Below, piece after piece: positions 18,641 to 26,423 of a DNA stretch of 64,000 nt. The stretch spans positions 1,364,001-1,428,000 of the forward strand of contig NZ_JAINWL010000001.1 of assembly GCF_021021475.1 (NCBI RefSeq), written 5' to 3'. The DNA is from Citromicrobium bathyomarinum (GTDB taxonomy: Bacteria; Pseudomonadota; Alphaproteobacteria; Sphingomonadales; Sphingomonadaceae). Each line of letters begins with the position of its first letter. Positions within the stretch are counted from its first letter, which is position 1. Made by a program: the position numbers and the translations under genes. Below the pieces are notes generated by a model. It saw nothing but the letters and a program-made list of their open reading frames with translations, was not told where the DNA came from and searched no databases.

Positions 18641-19455
18641 AGAACTGTCCTCACGGACAGCAGCTCGGGGAAGAACACTTCCTTCAGCACGCCTTCGAGA
18701 TAGCCGACGCCCGAGGTGCCGCCGGTGCCTTTCTTGAACCCGATGATCCGCTCGACCGTCTTGAGGTGCCCGAAGCGCCAGCGCTGGAAGTGGTATTCCA
18801 GATCGACCAGCTTCTCGGCCAGTTCGTACAGGTCCCAGTGATCGTGCGGGTTCTGGTAGATCGTCACCCACGCAGCCTCGACCGCATCGGACTTCTCCCA
18901 CCGCTCTTCGCGGTCGCGATTGAGCACATCTGCGGGAATGTCGAAGCCGCGCTTGGCCAGCAGCCGCACGGTCTCTTCATAGAGGCTAGGCTTGGCCAGC
19001 TCCGCGCGCAGCTTCGCAGCCACTTCGGGCACCGCCTCGTGCATCGTCACCATGTTCGGTTTTCGCCCGCCGAGGATGAATTCCATCAGGCGGTATTGCG
19101 CGGACTGGAAGCCGCTGGAGGTGCCCAGATGCGGGCGCACCAGCGAATAGTCGTGCGGGGTCATCGTGCTCAGCACGTTCCAGCTCTGGATCAGCTGCTC
19201 CTGCGCGCGCGCCACGCGGGCGAGCATCTTGAACGCGGGGCGCAAGCGGTCCTCCCGAATCGCCTCGCGCGCGGCCTCCAGCTCGTGCAGGCACAGCTTG
19301 AGCCACAGCTCGCTCGCCTGATGGACGATGATGAACAGGAGCTCGTCCTGCGCATCGGAGCGCGGATGCTGCGCGGCGAGAATGCGGTCGAGATCGAGAT
19401 AGGAGGCGTAGGTTACGCCGTCATTGTCGGTGGTGTCTGGCGTCGTGTCTGGCAT
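18637..19455 (-). CDS. kynA: Tryptophan 2,3-dioxygenase
   Basis: The haem enzyme opening the indole ring of tryptophan to N-formylkynurenine. The 272-residue length fits the bacterial tetrameric form. Landmarks are YASYLDLDRILAAQHP, then DELLFIIVHQASELWLKLCL with the active-site histidine, LSTMTPHDYSLVRPHLGTSS, the SGFQSAQYRLMEFILG block that contacts the substrate, and the C-terminal HLKTVERIIGFKKGTGGTSG, which includes the proximal-histidine region. It leads a tightly overlapping kynA-kynB-kynU set. Only 41 bases separate it from the upstream DUF4112 gene, so its promoter is short or lies upstream. Confidence 0.95.
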   Translation of the reverse strand: MPDTTPDTTDNDGVTYASYLDLDRILAAQHPRSDAQDELLFIIVHQASELWLKLCLHELEAAREAIREDRLRPAFKMLARVARAQEQLIQSWNVLSTMTPHDYSLVRPHLGTSSGFQSAQYRLMEFILGGRKPNMVTMHEAVPEVAAKLRAELAKPSLYEETVRLLAKRGFDIPADVLNRDREERWEKSDAVEAAWVTIYQNPHDHWDLYELAEKLVDLEYHFQRWRFGHLKTVERIIGFKKGTGGTSGVGYLEGVLKEVFFPELLSVRTVL

Positions 19456-19496
19456 GGCCCCGCCCTAGCGGCTTGCACGCGCGGCGCAAAACCCGC

Positions 19497-19913
19497 TCAA
19501 CGATCGACCACCGTTACGTGCGGGTGATGCTTGGACAGGTAGTTCTTCACGATCTTGAGATTGCGCGAGTTGGAACGGAAGGCGAAGTCGGCCACGTCGC
19601 CCACCAGCGGGACGAAGCCGATCACCCCGTCGACCGCGACGTTCCCGATCATCCGCGACATGTGCCACTTGGACATGCCGAGATTGCGGGCCTCCCACAC
19701 GATGTAGGCGCCCATGGCGACACCGAAAATGTCGCCCACCACCGGGATCAGGCCGACGATCGCGTCCATCCCGACATCGTAGTTGATCCCCGGGATGGTC
19801 ATGCTGCGTTCGGTCAGCTGTTCCATCATCTGGATCCGCCGATAGACCGATGCAGGGTCTTTTCCGGCAGGCATCTCGATGCCCATCAGGTTGATCGTCT
19901 GCGTCTCACCCAT
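19497..19913 (-). CDS. DUF4112 domain membrane protein
   Basis: The 138-residue protein has two hydrophobic stretches containing the repeated DUF4112 pattern: VGMDAIVGLIPVVGDIFGVA near residue 55 and VDGVIGFVPLVGDVADFAFR near residue 95. Both are probably membrane-embedded or re-entrant. The N-terminal part (RRIQMMEQLTERSMTIPG) is amphipathic. Function is unknown for the family. It follows the peptide-binding lipoprotein gene by 16 bases and precedes kynA by 41 bases on the same strand, so it may share a transcript with either. Confidence 0.8.
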   Translation of the reverse strand: MGETQTINLMGIEMPAGKDPASVYRRIQMMEQLTERSMTIPGINYDVGMDAIVGLIPVVGDIFGVAMGAYIVWEARNLGMSKWHMSRMIGNVAVDGVIGFVPLVGDVADFAFRSNSRNLKIVKNYLSKHHPHVTVVDR

Positions 19914-19929
19914 TGGAAATGTCCCCGTT

Positions 19930-21447
19930 CTACCAGGCCTCTACCCCTGCCAACGCATAAATGGGGTGTCTGGACCACGAGTTCTCGGAAAAACCTTCCA
20001 GCCCGCTGCGGACCAGCGACCAGCGGACCGGCGCGCCCAGCGGAATATATACCTCGCGCGCGATCAGCGCACCCTCGGCCTCGGCCAGCAGCGTCGCGGA
20101 GCCCTCGCCCGGCTCGGGGCGCAGCGACTGCGTGACCAGCTCATCCGCTTCGGGCGAGCAGGGGCCGCGCAGCAGCTCGCAATTGAACTGGTTGAGGAAC
20201 CAGCGTGCGCTGGGATAGCGCGCCACCCGGTCGATCATCACCAGATCCGCCCCTTGCGGAAACTGGACCCGGCGAAGCTCCACCCCGATCGTCGCCAGGT
20301 CGAGCGAGAGCGCGCGTACCAGCACGTCGCTGCCCGGCCCCTCGGGCACCCACAGGCGGACGCGCGGTGCCTGCCCGGTGCGGCGCTGCCAGTCGACCAC
20401 CTGCTGGCGCGCGCGATCGCGCCGCTGATCGATCGACAGCGATGCCCAGCGTTCTCCGGGCGAAACAGGATTGCCCGGCAGGCCGACGGGGACGATCCGG
20501 GTCGAGGGCTGCCATCCACCCAGACTGAACCCCTCGGCCAGTGCCGCGCGGTCGATCGCCATGGACAGCGCCTCGCGATTCTCGACCTCGGCGAAGAAGC
20601 CCTGTTCGTTGCTCACCAGCATCCCGAACAGGCCCAGCGCGGGGTCCAGCCGGATGGTCCCGCGCGACAGCGGGCCGGTATCGGCCAGCGGGAGGGTGAA
20701 GACCGTCCCGTCGAGCAGCGCCGCCGCCTTGCCCTGACTGAATGCCTCGTTTGCCTGCACGCCGGGCAGCGCCCGCAGGCGGACGGTCTTGCCCAGCTCG
20801 TCAGGCTCGCGCTCGGGCAGGCCGATCGATTCGGGCGGGGTCGGACGCAGGATCGCGAGGTCGTCTTCACGCTCCAGCCGCATCGGCGCGATCGATTCGT
20901 CGTCATGCATGATCGCCAGTTCGGGCTGGGCGAGCAGTTGCAGGAATTCGGGCATCGGCCCGGTCAGGCGGATTTCGATCACCCGCGCGGTCATCGCGCG
21001 CACATCGTCGATCTTTCGCAGGTCGAGGCCGAGCGAAGTGCCGCGCAGCTGGCGGATCGTCGCCAGCAGGCTGGCGCGAGCGTCCTCTGCGGTCAGTGGC
21101 TCGCCATCGGACCAGGTCAGCTGGCGCAGCCGGAAGATGTAGCTGCGCCCATCCTCGGTCACGATCCAGCTTTCGCCCAGCGCGGGCACGACCTCGCCCT
21201 CCGCATTGAGCGCGACGATGCCCGAGGCAGTCGCATCGCGGACCAGCTGCGCCCCGGGCGAGAGGCGCAGACCGTCTTCGAAAATCGAATCGGGGGCACC
21301 GATGACCACCACCGGCAGGCCGTCTTCTTCCCCCGTATCGCCGCATGATCCCAGCGCGACCGCCATCAGCGCGGCGGCAAGCCACCGCAAGGCAGGTCGG
21401 GGACGCCCGGCGGGGGCGAAACGATTGGGGATGAACTGGCTCGGCAC
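19930..21447 (-). CDS. ABC transporter substrate-binding lipoprotein, family 5
   Basis: A 505-residue periplasmic lipoprotein: a charged start, a hydrophobic segment and the lipobox LGSC near residue 36. The mature part reads as a family 5 (peptide/opine/nickel) binding protein, with LVRDATASGIVALNAEGEVVPALGESW, FRLRQLTWSDGEPLTAEDAR and, near residue 260, EQGFFAEVENREALSMAIDR. No permease or ATPase genes are adjacent, so it is an orphan; sphingomonads often carry such solitary proteins. A role in peptide sensing or scavenging through a distant transporter is possible. It follows the PilZ gene by 50 bases. Confidence 0.82.
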   Translation of the reverse strand: MPSQFIPNRFAPAGRPRPALRWLAAALMAVALGSCGDTGEEDGLPVVVIGAPDSIFEDGLRLSPGAQLVRDATASGIVALNAEGEVVPALGESWIVTEDGRSYIFRLRQLTWSDGEPLTAEDARASLLATIRQLRGTSLGLDLRKIDDVRAMTARVIEIRLTGPMPEFLQLLAQPELAIMHDDESIAPMRLEREDDLAILRPTPPESIGLPEREPDELGKTVRLRALPGVQANEAFSQGKAAALLDGTVFTLPLADTGPLSRGTIRLDPALGLFGMLVSNEQGFFAEVENREALSMAIDRAALAEGFSLGGWQPSTRIVPVGLPGNPVSPGERWASLSIDQRRDRARQQVVDWQRRTGQAPRVRLWVPEGPGSDVLVRALSLDLATIGVELRRVQFPQGADLVMIDRVARYPSARWFLNQFNCELLRGPCSPEADELVTQSLRPEPGEGSATLLAEAEGALIAREVYIPLGAPVRWSLVRSGLEGFSENSWSRHPIYALAGVEAW

Positions 21448-21497
21448 GGCAATCGGCCCTTAGCAGGCCGGCGCGCCGGGGTCAGCGCGGTTTCGTG

Positions 21498-21878
21498 CTA
21501 GATCTTGCGGATCGAACGCGGCGAGACCTGTTGGGCCGACGGCGGCGCGATCGAGGAAGGCCGGGTATAGCGCGGCGTGCTGTCGCCCGCGGGTGCCGGA
21601 GCCTCGCGAACCTTCTTCGAATCGATTTCGTTGTCGAACACGATGCCGAAGCGGTTGTCCTGCGTCCACGCGACCGAGCCGGTGACGCGGCCCACATTGC
21701 GCAGGTCCACGGCCAGACGCATGCCCCGTTCGACGTACAGATCGGCCTCTGCCATCATTCCGCCGTCGGAAAGGTTGCGCACCTTCACGCGAGTCGACTG
21801 GCCTCCGTCGGCCAGGGTCAGTTCCGCCGTCAGGAACAGGCTGTCGCGCTTCACAGATCTGGTATCGATGGCGTTCAT
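21498..21878 (-). CDS. PilZ domain protein, probable c-di-GMP receptor
   Basis: The 126-residue protein is a single PilZ domain with a C-terminal tail. Both c-di-GMP-binding motifs are present: RSVKR (RxxxR) at residues 7-12 and NLSDGG (D/NxSxxG) near residue 34. The barrel continues through MRLAVDLRNVGRVTGSVAWTQD. The last 30 residues are proline- and serine-rich. Such stand-alone proteins bind the second messenger and act on motility, envelope or cell-cycle targets. A near-consensus CtrA site lies about 85 bases upstream. Confidence 0.85.
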   Translation of the reverse strand: MNAIDTRSVKRDSLFLTAELTLADGGQSTRVKVRNLSDGGMMAEADLYVERGMRLAVDLRNVGRVTGSVAWTQDNRFGIVFDNEIDSKKVREAPAPAGDSTPRYTRPSSIAPPSAQQVSPRSIRKI

Positions 21879-21962
21879 TCGGTCGTCTCGGTCTGTCCGG
21901 GTCGCAGTTAGGGGCCTGTGACGGCCCTTTGCTGCATCTAGCGCGAGACAGGCTAAGAAAGT

Positions 21963-21977
21963 TTAAACACCGCTTTA
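21963..21977. promoter_or_regulatory. Near-consensus CtrA box upstream of the PilZ gene
   Basis: TTAA (21963-21966), seven bases, then TTTA (21974-21977) differs at one position from the CtrA consensus TTAA-N7-TTAA. It lies between dksA and the PilZ gene. CtrA is known to control motility and second-messenger genes in alphaproteobacteria. Motifs this short arise by chance. Confidence 0.35.
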
Positions 21978-22005
21978 CCGCAATTCCCCCCGCCTTTGGG
22001 CGAGT

Positions 22006-22464
22006 TCAGTCGTTGCGGGAGATTTTCTCGCGCCGCTCGTGCGCTTCCTGCGCCTCGACCGTCATGGTCGCGACCGGGCGCGCGATCAGGCGCTGCAGGC
22101 CGATCGGATCGCCGGTGACTTCGCAATAGCCGTATTCACCCGCGTCGATCCGGCGTAGCGCGGCGTCGATCTTGGCGATCAACTTGCGCTGGCGGTCGCG
22201 GGTACGCAGCTCGATTCCCCAATCGGTCTCACTCGACGCGCGATCAGTCAGGTCGGGTTCGCGCAGCGGCGCATCGGCAAGGTTCTGCAAGGTGCCGCCC
22301 GCTTCGGTGCGCAGCGAATGCTTCCATTCGATCAGCAGCTTGCGAAAGAACTGCTGCTGCCGCTCGTTCATGTATTCTTCGTCGTCGGAGGGCGTATAGT
22401 CGTCCGGCAAGGCCTTGTTCGCCTTGGCCAGAATTTCGCTTTCGCTGAGCGCTTCTGCGGCCAT
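22006..22464 (-). CDS. dksA: RNA polymerase-binding factor DksA
   Basis: Binds the RNA polymerase secondary channel and, with ppGpp, adjusts transcription of ribosomal and stress genes. The 152-residue protein has the coiled-coil region (MNERQQQFFRKLLIEWKHSL through ELRTRDRQRKLIAKIDAALR) with acidic tip residues DRASSETDWGIE. The globular domain is RIDAGEYGYCEVTGDPIGL and beyond. Only one of the four zinc cysteines of the E. coli protein remains, as is usual in alphaproteobacterial DksA. The start (MAAEALSES) has a GAGGACG site. The frame extends upstream to 22719 but without conserved sequence. Confidence 0.9.
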   Translation of the reverse strand: MAAEALSESEILAKANKALPDDYTPSDDEEYMNERQQQFFRKLLIEWKHSLRTEAGGTLQNLADAPLREPDLTDRASSETDWGIELRTRDRQRKLIAKIDAALRRIDAGEYGYCEVTGDPIGLQRLIARPVATMTVEAQEAHERREKISRND

Positions 22465-22779
22465 CACGTCCTCTATCTCTTCCGGTCCCACCCGTGACCG
22501 GCTCCTCTCACTGCCGTCAAGGCAAGCAGCGGAGCCTATGGCGGCGGCTCTTAGCAGGCATGCGATGCCGAACAAGCGCTTATCCCCGAAAGTGAAACTA
22601 AGTGTCGCTCCGCGAACGAATGCACGCCGAACCGAACCTGCGCATCCGTCGCGGCTGTACCTTGCGCAACCGGCAGAAAGAGGCGCGGCCATTAACGGCC
22701 TGTTTACCATGACCAGCAAGAAGTGAACGGGCGGGCTGCAACCCGTCTAGAAGGGGATAATGAGGACAGGGGAATTACC
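22465..22779. other. Divergent intergenic region between dksA and a Sel1-like gene
   Basis: This 315-base gap holds no convincing gene. Reading frames across it are short, or extensions of the dksA frame without conservation. It must carry the promoters of both divergent genes. Near its right end TTAA (22692-22695), seven bases, TTTA (22703-22706) resembles a CtrA box with one mismatch. No hairpin terminator is seen. Confidence 0.5.
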
Positions 22780-23106
22780 ATGCGACTGACCAGTGTAGAA
22801 ATCGAGACGGCCACACCGGCCACCGACCAGATTGCCGACCTGACGATCGCGCGGCTGATCGCGGCTGCCGCCGATGGCGATGGGCAGGCGTGCTACGAAC
22901 TGGGCGTCATCTGGTCGACCGGGGGCCACGGGCTCGACTGCGACCTGATCGAAGCGCACCAGTGGTTCAACCTCGCCGCCGCAAGGGGCCATCAGGAAGC
23001 GGCCTGGTGCCGGGCCGATATTTCCGACGAGATGACCGCCCGCGAAATCGCCGAAGCACAGCGCCGCGCGCGCCAGTGGATGATCGAACATCGCAAGAGC
23101 GCCTGA
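22780..23106 (+). CDS. Small Sel1-repeat-like protein
   Basis: The 108-residue protein contains one and a half TPR-like Sel1 units: AAADGDGQACYELGVIWSTG near residue 28 and LIEAHQWFNLAAARGHQEAA near residue 60. The C-terminal helix is rich in Arg and Glu (REIAEAQRRARQWMIEHRKS). Sel1 units mediate protein contacts; the partner is unknown. The start is chosen at the ATG preceded by AGGGGAATTACC. Its stop lies three bases before the stop of the convergent GNAT gene. Confidence 0.75.
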   Translation: MRLTSVEIETATPATDQIADLTIARLIAAAADGDGQACYELGVIWSTGGHGLDCDLIEAHQWFNLAAARGHQEAAWCRADISDEMTAREIAEAQRRARQWMIEHRKSA

Positions 23107-23109
23107 CGA

Positions 23110-24246
23110 CTAGCCTTTCCTGAAGGGCGTTCGCTCTTCGAGGAAGTTCTGTTCCGCCGCGATGCCCTGCCGCTCGCGCTCGAGGAACTCAGCCACCGCG
23201 GCGCGCAGGCCCGGATCGGCTATATAATGCGCCGAGCGCGTCTGCACCGGAGCATATCCGCGCGCGAGCTTGTGCCCGCCCTGCGCCCCTGCCTCCACAC
23301 GCGACAGCCCGCGCGCGATCGCCGTGTCTATCGCCTGATAATAGCACAGCTCGAAATGCAGGAAGGGGATGTCGACCAGGCACCCCCAGTAGCGCCCGAA
23401 CAGCGTGGTCCCGCCGATCACGTTCATCGCGCCCGCAACCGGCTGTCCGTTCAGATACGCGAAGATCAGCAGGATCTGCTCACCCATCCGCTCGCCCAAC
23501 AGGGTAAAGGCCTCGCGCGTCAGATAGGGCGTGCCCCATTTGCGCATTCCGGTATCCTGATAGAATTCCCAGAACGCGTCCCACACATCCTCGGTCAGGT
23601 CGGCGCCGGTGAGGTGGCGAATCTCGACCTGCTCCTGTGCCTTCGCGCGCTCCTTGCGCAGGTTCTTGCGCTTGCGACTCGCAAGCGTGTCCAGAAACGC
23701 GTCGAAATCCTTGAATCCGTCGTTTTCCCAGTGGAACTGCAGATCGCTGCGAATCAGCCACCCGGCACGCTCGAAAAGCGGGACCTGATCGGGCGCAATG
23801 AAAGTCGCGTGCGCGCCCGACAGGGCATGTTCGTGGCACACCTGCTCGGCCGCGTTCAGCAGCGGCGCGGCGAAGGCCTCGTCCTCGAACAGCAGGCGCG
23901 GGCCCGTCGCCGGGGTGAAGGGCGCGGCGATCTGAAGCTTGGGATAATAGCGCCCGCCCGCCCTCTCGTAAGCGTCGGCCCAGCCCTGGTCGAACACGTA
24001 TTCGCCGCGGCTGTGCGACTTGAGGTAGGCCGGCAGAGCCGCGTGGATCGTGCCGCCGTCGTCCGCAATCGTGATCGGTGCAGCCTGCCAGCCGGTGCCC
24101 GGCCCGACGCTGCCCGAATCCTCCATCGCGGAGAGGAACGCGTGGCCGACGAAGGGATTGTCCTCGCCCGCAACCCGATCCCACGCCGCCGCGTCAATAC
24201 CGGCGACCCCGCCGTGGATGCGTGCCGTGAGCTCTCTATCCGCCAT
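23110..24246 (-). CDS. GNAT/FemAB-like N-acyltransferase family protein (COG3146)
   Basis: The 378-residue protein belongs to the COG3146/DUF482 family of peptidogalycan-type acyltransferases. Characteristic stretches are NPFVGHAFLSAMEDSGSVGP near residue 30, YLKSHSRGEYVFDQGWADAY, LASRKRKNLRKERAKAQE, FYQDTGMRKWGTPYLTREAF and, near the C-terminus, AIARGLSRVEAGAQGGHKLARGY. The fold is a double GNAT domain; the acyl substrate is unknown. The start (MADRELTARIHG) is the first methionine before the conserved part. It is transcribed after ridA-like, HAD and DUF3572 genes with a 40-base gap. Confidence 0.85.
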   Translation of the reverse strand: MADRELTARIHGGVAGIDAAAWDRVAGEDNPFVGHAFLSAMEDSGSVGPGTGWQAAPITIADDGGTIHAALPAYLKSHSRGEYVFDQGWADAYERAGGRYYPKLQIAAPFTPATGPRLLFEDEAFAAPLLNAAEQVCHEHALSGAHATFIAPDQVPLFERAGWLIRSDLQFHWENDGFKDFDAFLDTLASRKRKNLRKERAKAQEQVEIRHLTGADLTEDVWDAFWEFYQDTGMRKWGTPYLTREAFTLLGERMGEQILLIFAYLNGQPVAGAMNVIGGTTLFGRYWGCLVDIPFLHFELCYYQAIDTAIARGLSRVEAGAQGGHKLARGYAPVQTRSAHYIADPGLRAAVAEFLERERQGIAAEQNFLEERTPFRKG

Positions 24247-24286
24247 TATCGCCGATATGGGAACGCATGGGGCGCTTCGCGAGCCG

Positions 24287-24751
24287 CTAGTGCTGCGGGC
24301 GCAGCGCGATGATCGCGTCGACCTCGACCGCCGCGCCCAGCGGCAGGACCGGCACGCCGACCGCTGCGCGGGCATGGCGGCCCGCTTCTCCGAACACGTC
24401 GAACATCAGTTCGGACGCGCCATTGGCGACCTTCGCCTGATCGGTGAAATCGGCGGTAGAATTGACGAACGCGCCGAGCCTGACGACGCGCTCCACCCGG
24501 TCGAGCGAGATGCGCGCGCCTTCCAGCTGTGCAAGAATCATCAGCCCGCATGCCCGCGCGGCGGCGACGCCGTCTTCAAGGCTCACGTCATCGCCCAGCC
24601 GCCCGGTGACCAGTTCGCCGTCGATGAAAGGCAGTTGCCCGGAAAGATACGCAAGGCCGCCATGCACCGCGACCGGTACGTAGCTGGCAACGGGAGCCGC
24701 GGCCTTGGGCAGGGTGATCCCCAGTTCGTCGAGGCGGGCTTGAATGGTCAT
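24287..24751 (-). CDS. RidA/YjgF family protein
   Basis: Rid proteins hydrolyse reactive enamine/imine intermediates released by PLP enzymes. This 154-residue member has VPVAVHGGLAYLSGQLPFIDGE near residue 27 and RVVRLGAFVNSTADFTDQA near residue 88. The C-terminal block is RHARAAVGVPVLPLGAAVEVDAIIAL, including the Arg-Ala-x-Val-Gly signature region. It is longer than the 130-residue RidA archetype and is closer to the Rid subgroups of unknown specificity. Its ATG overlaps the stop of the upstream HAD gene (ATGA), so the two are translated together. Confidence 0.88.
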   Translation of the reverse strand: MTIQARLDELGITLPKAAAPVASYVPVAVHGGLAYLSGQLPFIDGELVTGRLGDDVSLEDGVAAARACGLMILAQLEGARISLDRVERVVRLGAFVNSTADFTDQAKVANGASELMFDVFGEAGRHARAAVGVPVLPLGAAVEVDAIIALRPQH

Positions 24752-25377
24752 GCGGGTTTCTCCAGTCGGTCCAGTATCCATGGCAGCGCTTCGTGCCACG
24801 TATCGATTCGGGCGTGCGCATCGCCCGCCTTGGCTCCGCATGCAATATGCGGGGCGAGGCCGGGCTCGCCGCACAAGTGCAGTCGGGCAATATCGGGCGC
24901 ATGCTCGCGCGCCGAGCTGTGGTGCTGTGAAAGATCGTCGATGAACACCGCGCGGCTGGGGGAGTACTCGTCCAGAATCCGCGCGATCGCCCCGCCCTTC
25001 GGGCCCTGGTTGGTGTAGACCTTCACGTCGATACCGTGGCGAGCGAGCTGGCGCGCGCGATCCTCTTGCCGGTGGTCCAGCAGATTGGTCAGCACCACCA
25101 CATCGGCCTGCTCGGCCAGCGTGCCATAGGCCTCCACCGCGCCCGCGATCGGCTCCTGCCGTTCCATCTCGGTATCGAAGAAACCGTTGAGCAGCCGCCA
25201 GATCTCCTTCTGCTCGACCGTCTCGCCGCTCTCGCGGCGGGTCAGCGCAGTGGTGAAATCGGGCGCGTCGAAGGCGAAGTCGATGCCATGCGCCTCGCCC
25301 AGCCAGTCGCGGAAAGGCGCGACCATGTGCAGCAGCACTTCGTCGCAATCGGTGATGACAAGCGGGCGCGCGCTCAT
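24748..25377 (-). CDS. HAD-superfamily hydrolase
   Basis: The 209-residue protein starts with HAD motif I as TDCDEVLL (nucleophile Asp and acid/base Asp, residues 9-16). Motif II is VVVLTNLLDH near residue 94, the lysine of motif III is in NQGPKGGAI, and motif IV is AVFIDDLSQHH near residue 143. A helical cap lies between motifs I and II. It is probably a small-molecule phosphatase, substrate unknown. It overlaps the DUF3572 gene upstream and the RidA-like gene downstream by four bases each, forming a compact three-gene unit. Confidence 0.85.
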   Translation of the reverse strand: MSARPLVITDCDEVLLHMVAPFRDWLGEAHGIDFAFDAPDFTTALTRRESGETVEQKEIWRLLNGFFDTEMERQEPIAGAVEAYGTLAEQADVVVLTNLLDHRQEDRARQLARHGIDVKVYTNQGPKGGAIARILDEYSPSRAVFIDDLSQHHSSAREHAPDIARLHLCGEPGLAPHIACGAKAGDAHARIDTWHEALPWILDRLEKPA

Positions 25378-25664
25378 GCAGACAGCTCCCGGTGCGCGGC
25401 GATGATCACCGCCGGATCGACATTGAGCGCATCGGCGGCGAGGACCAGATCGGGCTCGTGCGCGGCGAGGAATTCGAGCACCGCAGCCTGCACACTGCGG
25501 TCCTCGATCCCGTGGCGCAACCGTTCGGGAGTCAGTCCGGTCAGCGAGAGCAGGCGGTCGGCCCGCCGCTCGTCGGTCAGGATCCAGCCCAGCGCGCCCA
25601 GTGCCAGCGCTTCGGCATCACTGTGACAGCCGTGGGAAGGGTCCGGTGTCGTGGGCGTTGTCAT
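25374..25664 (-). CDS. DUF3572 family protein
   Basis: The 96-residue product is a helical protein of the alphaproteobacterial DUF3572 family: DAEALALGALGWILTDERRA near residue 17, LLSLTGLTPERLR and VLEFLAAHEPDLVLAADALN. Function is unknown. In several alphaproteobacteria it lies beside divK, as here, where divK is divergent with 54 bases between the starts. That suggests a link to cell-cycle control, but the association may be only positional. It is the first gene of the overlapping DUF3572-HAD-RidA unit. Confidence 0.82.
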   Translation of the reverse strand: MTTPTTPDPSHGCHSDAEALALGALGWILTDERRADRLLSLTGLTPERLRHGIEDRSVQAAVLEFLAAHEPDLVLAADALNVDPAVIIAAHRELSA

Positions 25665-25718
25665 AGGGGGGGCTGGTGGCCTATCCGATAGCGGGGGAAA
25701 TCAGGAGTTGGGCGAGAC

Positions 25719-26087
25719 GTGGCAAAACGCATCCTTGTTGTCGAGGACAACGATCTCAACCGCAAATTGTTCTGCGATGTGCTGCGCGCCAAGGGCTACG
25801 AGGTGCTGGGCTGTGCGGATGGCAATTCGGTGATCGCCTCGGCGCACCAGTTCCGCCCCGATCTGGCGATCATGGACATCCAGCTGCCGCATGTCTCCGG
25901 CCTCGACCTGATCGCGCAGATGAAGGCCGATCCCAAGCTCGCGGGCGTGCCCGTGCTCGCGGTGACCGCCTATGCGGGCAAGGGCGACGAAGACCGGATC
26001 CGCGCCGCAGGCGCAGAGGATTACCTTGCCAAACCGGTCTCCATCGGGCCCTTCTCGGCCAAGGTTCTCGCGCTGATCGGCGAGTAG
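25719..26087 (+). CDS. divK: Single-domain response regulator DivK
   Basis: DivK is phosphorylated by DivJ and PleC and tunes the DivL-CckA-CtrA pathway controlling asymmetric division. The 122-residue receiver domain has RILVVEDNDLNRKLFCDVL (acidic pocket), the phospho-acceptor Asp in LAIMDIQLPHVSGLDL near residue 51, the Thr in LAVTAYAGKGDEDRIRAAG and the Lys in DYLAKPVS. The sequence aligns closely with Caulobacter DivK as I recall it. The start is GTG at 25719; AGGAG lies 11 bases before it. It is a stand-alone receiver with no output domain. Confidence 0.9.
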   Translation: MAKRILVVEDNDLNRKLFCDVLRAKGYEVLGCADGNSVIASAHQFRPDLAIMDIQLPHVSGLDLIAQMKADPKLAGVPVLAVTAYAGKGDEDRIRAAGAEDYLAKPVSIGPFSAKVLALIGE

Positions 26088-26170
26088 CGCCGCCTCGCGA
26101 AAGCTTGACAAATCCGGGCCGAAAGCGCTTTGGCGGCCCCTTCCCCAATTCTTCTTAGAGGATGCCCGCG

Positions 26171-26416
26171 ATGGACCGTGCCGAGATCGACCGGCGAATC
26201 CGCGACCTGATCGAACCGTTCAACAAGAACGGGGTCACGATTACCGATGCGACCACCTTTCAGGGCGACCTCGAATTCGACAGCCTGACCGTGATGGACT
26301 TCGTCGCCGCGATCGAGGACGAGTTCGACATCATCATCTCGATGAACCAGCAGGCCGAGATCGAGACCTATGGCCAGCTGGTCGATGCCGTGAAGAAACT
26401 GGTCGACGCAGGGTGA
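26171..26416 (+). CDS. Acyl carrier protein dedicated to sphingolipid synthesis
   Basis: The 81-residue helical protein carries the phosphopantetheine attachment site in LEFDSLTVMDFVAAIEDEF, with the serine near residue 36. It is distinct from the housekeeping AcpP motif (DSLDTVEL). It ends seven bases before the serine palmitoyltransferase gene, so it most likely presents the fatty acyl chain to that enzyme, as described for bacterial sphingolipid clusters. ATG 26171 is favoured because GAGGA lies eight bases upstream; an ATG at 26162 overlaps that site and would add three residues. Confidence 0.88.
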   Translation: MDRAEIDRRIRDLIEPFNKNGVTITDATTFQGDLEFDSLTVMDFVAAIEDEFDIIISMNQQAEIETYGQLVDAVKKLVDAG

Positions 26417-26423
26417 TCGCACG

